In this document: piece after piece, positions 1 through 14,400 of the stretch
Numbering within the stretch: the stretch's first letter is position 1
Layout of the letters: each line of letters starts with the position of its first letter
From: Echinococcus granulosus
Taxonomy: Eukaryota > Platyhelminthes > Cestoda > Cyclophyllidea > Taeniidae
Direction: 5' to 3'
Assembly: GCF_000524195.1 (NCBI RefSeq)
Contig: NW_020170392.1
Location: forward strand, 1,196,152-1,260,151
Length of the DNA stretch: 64,000 nucleotides
Notes under the pieces: generated by a model
What the model was told of the DNA's origin: nothing
Seen by the model: the letters and a program-made list of their open reading frames with translations, nothing else
Databases searched by the model: none
Position numbers and translations under genes: made by a program

Positions 1-2128
1 TCACTTTAAATTCATATTCAGTCCTACTTTTATATACATTCGCCTTTTTGAATCAAATTTAGCCAGATCACACATATACTAGACAAACACAACACCATCA
101 TGACCATTAGAGTATTTACAAATGTTATCGCAGGTTTTTTGCTCCCTTTGGGAGTCTGCAAAAGTGCATTATAAATAATGCAATCTAGATTGCTGGAGAT
201 AGAGTTCTATGTGCGTGACTGCAAAACACAAAGAAAATTAACCCCTTTCAGAGAGGGTGAGGCGTAGTAAGATATGTTTTATTGAATGTACCTTTTAAGC
301 GGAGGCGGTCAGTAAATGAGAACCTTATGGTGGATCGGACGCCATCGACTCTCGAGGAGGAGGGAACGTACCCTGAACCACGATATCTATACCCCCTCCA
401 TTCATTTATCCCAACCCAATAAAGCATGTCCTAGTCCAGCTCGTCTAATTGTTCTGAGGGTATGAAGGCCAAAGCGGAACAGAGAAACACCGAGTCCATT
501 GCAGTCTCCATAGGAAGGCTGTCCATTATAACTGTGGCTATTTAAACAAGTTGCCTTTCCAAATTACAAGTGACAGATTTGGTTGACATGAGGTGTCTAA
601 AATACTGACTCGCGTGGAGCCCCTACCTCTTATCTAGTAGAAATTCCACAAATTGACTAGCTAATAGTTTAAATAACCAAACGAAAACTGGTCTTGGAAT
701 CCTCTTCTCAAAATGTGCTGAAGGAGCGGTCAAGGTCAGGTTGAATTTGCTCTTTGTATGCTTTGAGGAAAGTGCTCGGTAGTGCTCACAGAATTGTGCT
801 AATAGACGGAATCTGCGTTTTAATTTTCCCGTGAATACATCCAATGTTGGCTTTGATCCTTTTGATCTCCATGGGTAACTGAATTACGCCTTTACATGAC
901 ATGTCAAGAGTTTCACTTTGCACGTCATAATTTCTTTAACTTAATGAATTCTGGGTCTTGGCTTCAAGTAAATTTGGATTTTATACGGTCAGTGAAAAGC
1001 TGAAATAGCGCTATTCAAGTGTATAAGACAAAAAGCTATTGCTAAAGAGTGCGTACGGGTTTAATCATGTATGAAATCATCTGTGTTCCTTAGAAGCTAG
1101 TTAGTCTACATACGCATCACATTTATTAAAATATAAAATGGGTGCATAAGAAGGCGAAACACAACAAAAACTGCTACTACTTCCCCCTAAAAGGTTCAGC
1201 TAAAAACTTGCTTAAAATAGTTATTTTAAATATGCGACTAAAAGTCACTTGAGACACGATTTAGTAAACTCAAACCAAGGGGCGAGTCAGGCGTTTTACG
1301 GCGGACTAGGGGGCAGGACGTTTAACTCATTAACGACGTCTTTCCGGTGTTGGTGGCGATGGAGAGACCAACTCTTCTCCCAAAAACCGACCGGAAACGG
1401 CCGATTTCCCGGAATAGAGCAGTGCGCCCAAATATGCTGATTACCGGCCCTGTTCCATTCCTCAAACAGAGCGATAACACCCATAATGGGAGGCTCTGCC
1501 ATTCAAACCACTTACACAGACACCAACATCTTCAACAGCAACACATTTAAACATGCCCTTAGTAACAATAACACTTACCCAAGCAATCTAAAAGATAAAA
1601 AAATGGTCAATGTTAGATTTTGTGCTCAGGATGCATCCACAGCTGAAAGGCAAAATCACTGGTGATCATTTCTGAGGTGCATCAAAGTGAAAATAAAGCG
1701 AATGATCAGATATGACTTTGGCCTTTAATGAACCCTTGTGAGATTTCGTCTACTGGGCTATTGAGCAAAGCGTCTGCAGCATTCCCAGACTAAATATACA
1801 GAAAAAAAAGCAAAGTTTTATTACCTTGAGAACCGCTTGGTTCTCTGATCACCAATCGTTTAATTTTGATTAATTTATGCAGAGTAGCCAATTACTTCGA
1901 AGTGGCTATTCCAAACGAAGGTAACAAAAACAAGTTAACAGTCCAAAATCGTGCAAATCTATGGGTTGGTTAACTCGCCTATTCCAGCTACACATTTCAG
2001 AACGATTTGATTTCCGGCCCTTCATTAAGCACTATGAAATTAAGCAGTTATCCACTTCTCATTAAATCCCACTTACAGTAATACAGTTAACTTAAATTCC
2101 TTCTCCAAAGTTGAGTTGAAAATTGTAC
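1..2128. other. Region downstream of TRPM S2 exon, no confident exon
   Basis: The next TRPM exons (S2-S3 linker and S3, with an expected W-N-x-x-D motif) should lie here or further left. I found no segment with that motif and matching splice phase. A GC-rich patch at 1250-1510 is open in several frames but resembles nothing known. A short hydrophobic stretch on the minus strand near 440-550 lacks a donor. Confidence 0.3.
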
Positions 2129-2416
2129 CTGTTTAATTTCTTCAATGAAAAGCGTGATGACCCAGGCAAGGACAATGTACTCCACACCGGTTATTCTGAC
2201 TTTAAAGTCAACCAAGAGGAGATAGCTGAAGAGGACGAGAAAGAGGACGTAGGAAATCTGGAAGGAGGACAAAATATCATCATTGGTAAATACTGTGCAG
2301 AAGTATATCGAGATAGGAATTTTGAAAAGTGGTAGTTTCACCGTGTGGTAGACAAATCGCACGATTGGTGACATGTAGAAGTCCTTTATCTTCACCCAAA
2401 ATTCCATCGCTCCCAC
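2129..2416 (-). CDS. TRPM exons 18 and 19 (S1 and S2) around an 84-base intron
   Basis: Open throughout, but best read as exons 2416-2342 and 2257-2129 with an intron at 2341-2258 (GTGAAA...TTCCAG). The spliced product gives SPIVRFVYHT joined to ISYVLFLVLFSYLLLVDF (S1), then EYIVLAWVITLFIEEIKQ (S2). This lines up without gaps with TRPM2 S1-S2; the unspliced reading adds 28 residues inside S1. Donor after KQ is GTACAA. Confidence 0.85.
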
Positions 2417-5400
2417 CTGCAGACTTGTCGTTAAGCTGCAATGAGCAAAGCATTCAACCTCAAAATGCCCCCACGGGCCAATTCTGCGTCATATTGCTAA
2501 TTCTTTCGCCATTTTCGTAAAAGCAGGAGAAGTTAATTGTCACATGAATAATTAACGATTGACAACTGTCAACTTATGTCAGTGCATAATAGTTGGCAGA
2601 TTTGATTTGGGAAAATAACAAAATAACAAATGAGGAGTCAGATAGGGATCCTAAGTGAAGCCAGAGGAACTTTGATGCACACAGGATTAAAAAGGCCGTG
2701 ACCGCTAAGCAGTGGCTTTCAATGCTGGTTTATCCTTAAAACAGGTGGATTCATAACCGAATTCAGGGACCTTTATGCAGATTATAAGATCACTGTCTCT
2801 CTAAACAAAGCTTTGTTTAAGTGTTTGAACGGGTAAGTAAATAATAATACGTGCTACAGTGAGCATTGTCCCAACTGACCTTCTCTTGACCATCACACGT
2901 GATTCAACATCCTCACTCAACTCCTCGTCCTTCTGCTCAGTACTATCATTTGATTCCTATAAGATTACACATTTCGGAAATGAAAGTATCTAAAAAAACA
3001 ATTAACGGGGCACAAAAGCGGATTGAGGACTCACCTCCCCAGCCTCGCTTTGCTTATCTTCGGGCTCATAAAGGAGCACTTTGGGAATGAACAGTGGCAT
3101 GGTAAGACCAAACATGAGACCAAACATCATCTAGAAACCATAAAAATAATCTTACTTTGTGTTTTAGTTGTACAATGGCAATTTCAGACTTTACTTAGAA
3201 GACGTATTTAAAATAGGGCAAATAGTCTCGACTCGTGGTGGCCATTAGCGGAGCGAATTCTCCGAAATAGTTTCACGTCTCCGATGTACTTCTCTGCGTC
3301 GACTTCGCGCACACAGTCATTGTATAAATTTGTGCCTCCAAAATAAGATTTAAAAATACCCTTAAGCCATCAAACTTGTGGGGAATTCGATAAATGAAAG
3401 CAGTCAAAAAAGGCCACTTTTTAATGATTAGCCTATTTAACTTAATAAGAGTCGGATGAAAGAACTTCTCCTTTCGGTAGATTTTTTCATTATTTGAATA
3501 TCAAATTCACATTTGAGTACATTTCTTGTGAATAAGTGTATCTTTTAAATGAATGGTTTGTATGAATTTGAGAAATTTATGCACGTATTCCCCAGAGCTA
3601 CGCCTTTACTGTCTGTTTATTCAACCATTATTTTCCCTGGGCGTTTGTGTTCGTTATGTTTTGCAAAAAAGAGTCTCGTTCCCCCATTTAGCAACACTCG
3701 TTGCCTTTTTACTCCCCGCTTCGGTGGATTGCACCTAGTTGACCCTCGGAGCTTTCAATACACTTTAATGTACCTTTGCAGTTTTACTCCATCCACCTAG
3801 GAAATGAACTTTAAAATCTAATATGTCTATGAAGGTCGGTGGATGTGTAGGAACTTTGAGAACGCACCCTGAACATGCTGTTCTTCGAGGAGAGATTGCC
3901 TTTCCAGGTGTTAGTCAAAAAGTCCTGGCAACAGGGATGCGCCATAAACTTGATGCTTTGTCCCTCAGCAGCCAGTTTGATGACCGAACTGTGGCCGTAG
4001 TAGGCCAACTCGTGGTTGATTATCAACTGAGCACGATGCTCGTCTTCGCGGTAGCACTCATTTAAGACACCCTCAGCTTTTTCCTGAAAACTCCTTTGAG
4101 AGAAGCGGCAGAAAAATATTGAAGTTAAATGCTTCATAATTAAACCTTTGCTGACTCGAATCGCATCAGTATGTAGCACAACTACGCGTAAATGATATCT
4201 TTTTTTCCACAATGGTTTAGCAGTTTTAGTGCTTTGATCAAATCCTCTAGTGTTGATTGAGTAGGAATTCAAAGCTAATAAATACATACTTGGAGTAATT
4301 TTTGTAGTCCTCTTTGTCGGTAAAATCGTCAGTTTTGTTGCTCAAAGCAGAGAGTAGAATTGAGGCCAGTAGAGCTGCCGCTATTGGCTCCTATTAATGC
4401 CAGAATGCACGGATGCCTCAAAATTTAAACAAAAACCACCCAAAAGTTTTATCGAAGCTTCCAGGCCTAGTAAAAGGCATCTCATTTTCACATCTGATGC
4501 TAATGAGAAAAATTGGCCTCGTTATGTATCCGTAATAAGGTGAGATGCGTACAACTAATAGCTGTATCAATGATAAGTTCCACCTTGCTTATGACTTATG
4601 GCACCATCTGCTTGGTGATACGTAAAAAATGACCCTTCAGCATACCTTTTCCATTGTCCAAAATAGCTCGGACATTCTCAGTTTTCCAACGAGGACAGAC
4701 CAAATTAGGAGTTCCCGAGCTGGTCTATCAAACTGAATCAGTTTTATTCGAGCTTCTTCTAAATGAACATAAAAATCGGTCTTAATGTTTCTCGGTGAAT
4801 GCAATCATGGTGGCAACAATAGGTCTTTCCAGAGAGTCCTTCCAAATTAGAAATCGAGTAGGCTTGGGAAGGAATTCTACGTTATTAATGAGTGAAAACC
4901 ATGTGAGACGGCATTTTTAAGGACCAGAAATGATTCAGTCAGCATGCGATTTGTTGTGCCAACATCATGTCATTTACAGCCTGGAAAAAAGGTGTTAAAA
5001 TTTTATGAATTCGCGAGTATTTACCAAACCGGATGAGTTTGTCTAGCTGTTGTTGTTGTTGCGTTTCGCATTAATTGCTAAACAGGAAGTTGCACTAAAA
5101 TGCATTTCCAATTTAAAAAGTGCGTTCTTTGGAAAGATTTTTAATAAATTCATATGAATAGGTGCCTTATTTTTAATCATATTTATAGGAACACAAGTGA
5201 GCGTACAGTTAAAAAATGTACTCCCACAATCTTGGTTGCTCAAATGAAATGACAAACCTCACCGTTTGCTGCTGTTTTTTCAGGATCCGTGCTGCCACCG
5301 CCCATCCCTCCTGCCACAGCAGCCAGTGCTGCAACAGCCCTCAACGTCTGCAGGTTTCCAGGAGCTAGACCTTCTAAGTGTGCGCCACCTTCATGATCCT

Positions 5401-8400
5401 TAGAGGTCCTTCGTCTAAGAGCTTCAATGAACCGACGCTTTAAGTTCCCCCCAAATCCGACTGCTTCTTCATCTTCCTCTTCCTCATCCTCTTCATCCTC
5501 TGACATCGACTGCTGTTGTGTGTGCTGAGACTCATAAGTCGATTCCACTGAATTTTCTCGAAGCATTCGTGGAGATGGGCGTGAGTATTTTTCATCCACC
5601 GCAAGCGGAGCGGTTACGGACGACTGGAAGGCTAGATGTTGGCGTGCAAGGAATGCGGGATTTCCATAGTACTGGCCTCTTCCCGATGCTACTTGAATCT
5701 CCTTCATTTTTTCAAAGGATATTCGTCGTTTTTGGTAACGGCCGTACTGAATTTTATCTACTTAGGCGTAATAGAAAAATTAAGGTAGCTGAAATTAACT
5801 ATATTTTTGTAATTGTTTGTGAAAGAGATTACACCTTTACCAAAGTGGTGGTCCCCGAAACATTTAAGGCGGTAAATTCAAAAATGAACACTTCCAGACT
5901 TTAATTCCATTGCTTTTGATTATTATTACGGTAACAACAACAAAGAGCATTGACCGCTCAGATGTACCCAAAAACGTGCTGACCGTGGGCAATAATTTGT
6001 CCCCAGAAATGGGCGATTACAATTTTATACCAATCCGTAAATAATAAGTTTTTTTGTTCCGATTAAACAAGACGCATGGTTCAAAATAACACGAATTTTA
6101 AAAGTGTGTACCTTTTTTCCCAGCATTGAGATGTATAATTACACAGTTTTGTCGAATCTGGTTATCAAGTTGACGATTCTTTTAAACAATAACGACTGCT
6201 TACTCCAGTTACGCGGTTTTTAGGAAGCTGCTTCAAATCACTCTACGCGATAAACGAAATATAAGCCTGGACTATCGGAATGATGAAAATGCCCCTTTTA
6301 TTACGTACATTGTTGCAGATTAATCAAAGATAATTAGAAGCTGGAACTTATCTCTATGAGTCTGCGTATTTGGTTAAACTGACACATATAACCACGTCGC
6401 ATATATGTGACGCTACGACTCTCCTCTGAGCCTTTACAACAAAAGGCTGGCTCATATGCCAACCAATTTTACGAATTCTGGCACAGAAAGGTTAAATCAG
6501 TTTTTATAGTTACGCTTGTGGATGTTACGTTAAACATAAAAGAAGATTTTGTAGTCTCTAATCCAGCGTCACATACATGTACCAGTTTACAAAATTGCTC
6601 ATTTCACCTGCAACGCTATGTATGCAACCTGAAAAACCATTCACCACTGGCGCAACTTTAAAATAAATGCTGAACAACAAAATTACTAACCAAGTCCTAT
6701 GTGGGTTACAGCAAATCGACTTCTCTTAACCTTCACCTCCTCTTCCACCTCGTACTCTCCATCCGAGGGAATGGAATCAGGCTGACGAGCAGCCCAACTT
6801 TGAGCTTCCCCTGAACTGACCATTTGAATTGACTCTCCTGTGGTATACTTCTGCTCCATACTCAAAGTGGTAGTTCTCGTGGAACTGCGTTGCATACCCC
6901 TGGGCGTGGCACTGTCAGCAGTGTCAAAGCATGGCGAACTTTGCACCTCGTTATCCTTTGTAAAGGAGAAAAGGAGGTGGGAGGCCGACGCATTGGGATT
7001 GTTTTCTGCCTCGCCTTTCTCCTGCTTCAAAAGTGATGCTGCCTTATACTTCACCTTGGGATCTAGAAGGCAATTGAAGCAGTTTTTAGAGAGGAAAAAT
7101 AGCAGTACAGAAAGGCATTGTCCCAAATCCAAGCAGTTTCTCATGCTTCACATGCTAGGGGTATATCCGCATGGCAAATTCGGGTTCCATGCTTCGAGAA
7201 ATCTACTTCACATGCAGCTGGGAATGGCGCGCCTTTTTGACATCTCTTACGTTCATCGAAAAAATCAATAAAGGAGACGGGCTCGTGGAGACCCAGGACG
7301 TTGGGACATATCGATATGGCCTTGAATTTGTGAGGCGGATCCACATCTTGTGTGCTGGTTGCCCCGACACCACCACCACCACCGCCGCCAGGATTCCGAT
7401 TGTTATGGTGGGTTCTGGGTGGACCCTTGGAAAACTTGTTCGGGAGAACTGCTATTAATTGTAGGGAGGAGAAGGTAGAAGAAAATAAGGGATGGAAACA
7501 AGTTCTCACAATCTTTAATGCGAACCATGCATGATAGCGAACAAGATGCTGAATGATGCCCACTTTGCAAAACATGAAAAGATACGTAATTCCTGATTAA
7601 CAATCGGTTGAAGAACTATTCCTTAACGATGTCTAAGAGACAGGGGAGGATAAACACCTTATAGCCTGTGACCTTGCGTAATATCCCTCTAAGGGATTTG
7701 GAAGTCCCACGCTTACTCGCCATTTCATGGTTCATTAAATGCAAGCACGTGTCGAATTGAAAGGAAACTCTCAATGTTCTTACGGGAGGGTGAAGTTGCT
7801 ATACCATCCGAACTAATCACACTAACATAGCACAAAAACTACTACACCCCAAGCTTTTTGAAATTTCTGTGTCTTCACTGTCAATGGGTCACTTGCTTGC
7901 CTACATAAACTTGTTCACTGTGTAAACAGGAAGCTACAATTCCCATTTGCATTTAAGATTACATTCGAAGTATTGCAAGTAAAAGCACCGAGATGTTGGT
8001 GATTGGTGTTGGAGCAAGGCTGATTTCCATGGTAAAACAGACAATCGACCAAACAATCAAATGTAAAAGAGCTTTTAGTTTAATAAACAACCAATGAGTT
8101 GACAGTATTCTTCACTTTTTTTATGTTTTTGCCAAATTGATTGGCAGTAAAAGTTAAAACGGAATATCCCACCAAACCTGACAAACATAATTGGTCGATG
8201 TCAAGCAAATTTCGCACTGATTATTATTTTTATCCATTAAGCCAAAATACACTCTGAAATTCATTTTAAAAATAGCACAAAAATTAGCTACCTGAAGCGC
8301 CTCTTAGATTACCTCTTAGTATGTGCCTTTGTTAGCCCTTTTTGCTCTCTATCTTGAAAGTAGGATAAGTTGACTTGGCGTTAGGCTGGTTCTAAGAAGG

Positions 8401-11400
8401 AGTGCTTTTACTGACAGGATGGAAAAAGGCGCTAGACCGGTTTCAGAGAAAATTATTTTTAAGATCCATGGAATTACGAATGGTCTGCAACTGCGTGTAG
8501 CATCACTTGTCATTTGGCAATGGACATAATGGATGCCCTTCAGGCCTCACGGCAGGCCCATCATTGTCAGACTGTTGTTGGTGCTAAAGCCAAACACAAC
8601 CTTTGCTAGCCTTCACTGTCGCCATGGAACACGAATGCACTTTTCCCTGTCTTAGGTGTTAAGGCAATTGAAGCACGACGGATTCTGGCGGAGCACTTAG
8701 GCTTGATATACCTTCACTTGTGGCAGGAGTCAGAAAAATTGGGAAAAACCTTGCCTCATGGAGTATATCTGAAGAAAAAATTGCAAAATTCTATGTTTGG
8801 GGTAAAATTCTTCTTAAGATAAAATGGATCTTTGCTAATGCCTATCAAATGTAGTACTAAAGAGAGGCAATTTCTATTTCAAAATGTGTTTCCTTGAACT
8901 TGACTTTTTTACTGAGTCTGTTTTAGACCGTTTATGACGTAAACTACTCCTTCTGCAGAAAATTTGGTCCAGCTTTCCTATTCAAGGTATGTTCGGAAAT
9001 ACAAACACATGCTTTACTACGATTGGACAAATAATATCCTACACTCCCAAATTCACGCCAAATTGTTAATCAAACTAGCAAGTGCTGAGAGGGAGGTTGG
9101 GATTTCTTCCTCTGAGGCCACTACCAATGCATTCATCCATGGATGGAATAAGGATTCACAGATTACTCTTCCATTGCCTCAAAGCTCCAACCAGAAAATG
9201 AAAAGGGATTGGGGAAGGATCGAGGATGCCAGCAACAATGCACCAAAACTTCTCACCGGTAAGCAGTTAACTTTGAACTTACTGGCTGCCACTAGAGTAA
9301 TTCGCCACAAAGAAAAGGGAAATGGTATTTTTAAATAGTGTAAATGACCATCAGTAAAAAGTAAACAAACAGCAGAAATGTGAGTGCGAAGTGGAAGGAT
9401 TAACGTCTGGCAGGCATGACATGGTCAACTGGGAAATGAAGTCTGCATAAAATATGGGTTTCGAGGCAATCGAATGAGAACTAGGACTTACAGATCTCTG
9501 AAAATGGGACAACCAAAAGAGATTGGTAAGCAAACGTTTAAATGCTGCGAATAGTTGTTAATCAACAAAGCACATCGCCCCTTTCCCCCAAAGTCAACAA
9601 CGACTCGACGTTTTATGGAGTTAGCTTAGGCGTAAGTCATGTTTGGCGTGCTTTGTTCATGCATGGGATGAAAGACAATATTTGAGGGCAAGCTAAGCTG
9701 AGCTGGGTTTGTTTGAAGCGATACATAGATCTACACTGAAAGCATCCAGCGTTAGTCAGGGGTCAATAATGCCTACTTACCCTCCTCTAAATGGCAATAA
9801 CAACAGCAGTGGTCAGACACACAAGTAAGATTTCCTCCACCATTAGAATATTAATTGAGCGAAAGTGATTAGTCATGCTAATGTAAACTTGCTTGACATT
9901 TGGACAGTTTACACTATTCCCTTCACAGTCTCATAATTTCTACTTCTAAAAAGGCTAGAATACTTGAAATCCTTAACGCCAGTGTTATATTTTGAGGCAG
10001 GAAACAGTTGCTTTTAACATGTATTTGATGTATAAGTACTTATTTTTGTATAGTAAATGACGATGAAGAGACCTGATATTCTCACCTGCCAAGTCAGACT
10101 TCTCCGGAGCCAGCTTTTGTTGAAACTCCTTGCTCAAGTAGAGCGGATGATAGAAGTCGCCGACCAGCGATTTAATTACTTTTCCAACATCGCGAAGGGT
10201 AACCTTTGAGGCCTGCTAAATGGTATGAGAAGTGATGGCTCATCTTTTTTTCACCTTATGAGACACTAAGAAAGTCGTCGCACTGTAGTGCTCTTGACTA
10301 GATCAATCGTTTTACGGAAGACTGTTTTACGGTTCCACAAGGAATAACAGTAAGTAAACTAGCAATTGAGGGTTATTTGTTCTGTTAGGCAAAACGGCAT
10401 AAGGCGTGGTTTATGAGAGTTTATTGCTGAAGAATAATACAAATTCCTACGATTCTAATTGCATAACTGTTCCTATGTGATTAGAGGATGCATCTTTTGA
10501 GTCGTTACGTAGAGGCGGCTAGTTAGGGGGTGGTATAAAGAACTTTATTGGCTAAAATGCACTACTTATTAAGCTACTTATTCATGGATATTCCTAACGC
10601 GCAAAATCAAAACCGACATGATACGGGGTCGAAACATTTGTTGCCTTCAACTTTTCGTCCAGAAAATTGGACGTCAAAGCATCCATAAACTAAATGAACT
10701 CATACATTTTTATCAACCTTGGTTATTTTAAGGGCGCCAATTCACTCTACGCCGTTGGAATAGTGCGCGGTGATTTTCTCAAAATCCCTTCCTTTGGTGC
10801 ATTTTCAAGTGACTACACAAGCACTCCTAATTTGGTGCTGCTAACACAAGGAGGTCTAATGACGGAGCAGCGGAACAGCTAAACGTGCACGACAAAGGTG
10901 CAGTCAAATATTGCCATATAAAAAGGGGAAGAATTGAACTTACTCGATGCGAACGATGATACTCCCACATTTTGTTAAAAATGGCCACTTTCGAGCTCTA
11001 AAAGTAGTTTAAGTGATGCAAAAAAGAAAGCATTACCTACCATATTCTTGAGTTGGTCTGTGTAGAGCCTTTCAAGCATGTAGACAGTGAGGAACTCCTC
11101 CAAACTGAAACCCTGCTCAAGAAAGATTTTCACAAAGTCGTGTCGATCTCCCATCAGCGCCTGATACATGTAGTCGTTAAGCTGACCTTTCTACAAAGGT
11201 AGACGTGAAGCTGTGGCGGAGAACAATGGTAAATCACCTTCCACCGTTTGTTTTCAAGGAAAATTTTCTCCCTGGCTATGTCGGCCCGATTTAGGGTCAG
11301 GGTTATTTCCAACTGTTCCAGGTTAAGCTGATCTGGTGGTGTTGAAGTGCCAGCTGCAATGTAGCAACGGATTGGGTTGCGATATAACATCATTTAAAAT

Positions 11401-14400
11401 AGTTTTTTGCATCCAGGAAACACTCCACTTATCGATGAATACCATTTTTGCACCTAAAACTACTTAAACTGAATAAAAGTAGGTAGAAAAGCATTTGATA
11501 TACCCTTTCGATCAGTAAACACAGGTTAAAGCATGTTTTCTCCTGCTTAAACCCACACTACTGGGTGTCATTATCCTTCTGAAATGTATACAAATTAGGT
11601 AAATTAGTGAATAAGTAATAACAAAGCTCGGGTGTATTCAAAGATGTGAACAAGTTTGATATTTCGGGTTAGTAATTAAGACGATTAAAGAAAGTTCAAA
11701 AGAACTGTAAGAAGGAGAAGCTTTGCATCCGTCAGAGGATAACAATTCTTCCATAATTATTGTTTGGCTATTTTCCGCAAGGCAAAAATGCTTTAGCCAA
11801 GCCAAGAAAGGACACTGATATCTTTAATCAACTGATGGTAGCGAATAGTCCCTTTTCACAACATCTGCAACACGCGCACAAACACCCACACCAAAAGGCC
11901 GTTTTGTTAGACCCCGTCACCGTCTAAACTTAGCCAGACACCATGGGTTAAGCGTAGGTGCATGGATGTTTCACCCCGGTAAAGCCTATTTTCTATTCCT
12001 GGTATTTGGATCACGCTTGTCTGTCTATGCCTCCGTCTGCCGTCTCTCTATGAGTGTCTGAGCCATGTAGGGGTATCGCTTCGAAATCACCACCATCTCG
12101 AGTTAATTCTGAGCTTCTCTATGCATAAACGTAATGATTAATTCTGCTCCTGTGCGCAGTTTAGGCTAGTTTTCTTCTTTTTTGGAATTATCTTTATCAG
12201 GAAGAAAACATAGAGTTTTGACCACTCTCTGGGACAGATAAACCGTATGCATATATATATTCTTAAAATCATTTTCCCTCAAAATTCAAAGTGACGTATC
12301 TCTCTCCGCCACGCAACACTAATCACTATCACTACCAATCTAAAAGACTGTAGTAATATATGAAAAATTAACATTAAAAAAGCGAAATGTGAGAGGGAAT
12401 GCGCATCTTTGTCACACATTTCTTAAAAACTTTAAGGGAGCAAAAGAATAAATTGGCAGAGATGTTCCTATAGAAAAGTAAAACTTTTCCATACCACAGA
12501 AGCTCATTAACTCGTTGCCGGTTTTTCAGCTTAGTTGGCCAATTTTTGGCCGGATTAAGGAATAGTATTAATTCTGATAAATTCACGCTGCTGCTTCATG
12601 CGCAAAATGTGTGTCGAATTTTTAGCTTAGTCGCCTATTCGCAGTGATTTTTAAGCGCCAAATAATTGGTCGTCATCATTTTCCTACCGCTAGCCAGAAG
12701 AGAGGATATCATGTAGCCGTCTAGATCGGAATCCTCTTCCATGTCAAAGACGAGCACGAGGGAGACGTAATCGGTTATTATCTCCGCCAGCATGGAAACT
12801 TCTTCTGCAAAGTTATAGTAGTCGGGATGCATTTCACGCAGAAATTGTTCCATCACAGAACCTAATCTGAAATACGGATGGCCAAGTCAGTTGCAACTGC
12901 TTGCGCTCGTTGTAAGCGGTAAGATTAAAATAACAAAAGATAATGGAAAACGTGATGCATATATCGCCAAAAACCGTTCATTTAAAGATTTTAAACTGAC
13001 CTTGTTTCTAAAGAAATTGCCTCCTTGTCCTCCAGAATTTCTTCTGTCTCCATTTTCGTGGCTGCCTCTAGACCAAAGGCAATAACGTCTGCAGCACCAG
13101 ACGTACCCTGAAAAACAGTGGAGTCGTGCAGGCCATCAGTATTTTATAGCCAGATTATTACTTGTTTGAATTAAATGTGCAGCCAGTTTGAGACCTTAAA
13201 TAATTTTTTGAGTGAATGGAAAACATGTGCCGAAAGGGCACTCCCCAGCGCACATCCATTCCCTCATCTAAACATCGGAGACTTCAATTTCGTGTGCACA
13301 GCATCTATTTATTTGCCATTAAAGACTGACATCGCCTAGAGTAAACTCCTTCCTGATTTTATGAAGGACTTTGCAGGAAACTTCCCCACAATTTTGGAAG
13401 AAAATGGGTGCCATTCATATCTCAGTCATCTCACATCTATGGAGTGGTATATAGGGAACAGTATTTATGTAGTATGGAAAAGTATGCAAACCCAGTTTAG
13501 GTCAACATTTAATTAACTTCTAGTCGGCAACGTGGCAATCATAGCAGAAAAAATTTAATGATTCAATGCACAACTTTTGTGTAAACGGATCATTTTTAGC
13601 ATGCTTGGCCAGTGGCGTCGGCACTATTGCAATCTCTCGATTTCAGATGATAGAGGAATTAAAAGTCATTTATCCCTGAAAGGCGTATTCCAACAAATCA
13701 CACAGTGACGCCGGACTATTCGTGATTAGGTCTACCAGATACAAGCGGCAGGGCATTTCGGCGTCGACACCAAAGGCGTACATATATTATTGTGCCCTGG
13801 AAATGCATGCAGGGGAGTGGACTATTTACTAGCCAACCGCAAATTTTAGCTCACGTGTGCATCGTTTGATGTAATGCGAACTATTTCACTTCTACAGTAA
13901 CCACTTTAACATGCTCATTTTTGATAAGCCTAGTGTGTGATGGCTGGCCAAAATTTGCGTTCATCAAGATAAGGTACACTCATAAAAGCCTATTGTAGTT
14001 GTTAGGATATTACTTCATTACACATGACCGCAAGTGCACCTTTTGCCAGAAACATTTGCGGAAATTTCACCGCAATATTACAAGGGAGTTCGAATTACCT
14101 TTGCCACCACCATAGGACACTGATTTTGCATGATTGAGCAGTAGACCTGTCGCAGAGTAAACCTATCTCCACCGATGACGAGACCGCACATGGGGATCCG
14201 GATATCCTCCCCTGAAGCATTATTGCCACCACCCCCACCTGCACTGCCATCACCGCCAGCGCCACTGCCTCCGCTCTTGAACTTTGAACTCGATCGGGAA
14301 AGTGATCGACCTTCAGTCTTCTCACTAGCCTGGTGTCTTAACGTAGATTTACGTTTGAGCGTTGTGGCGTAGTCCTCCTCGGGTTCAGCGGTTGATATAG

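Noticed and set aside
1249..1550. GC-rich patch with overlapping ORFs in several frames
   Set aside because: No motif of the expected TRPM S3-S4 exons, no consistent splice signals and no match to the TRIM family.
5046..5062. TTG microsatellite (TGTTGTTGTTGTTG)
   Set aside because: Too short to be informative; no long tandem repeats and no CRISPR-like arrays occur in the window.
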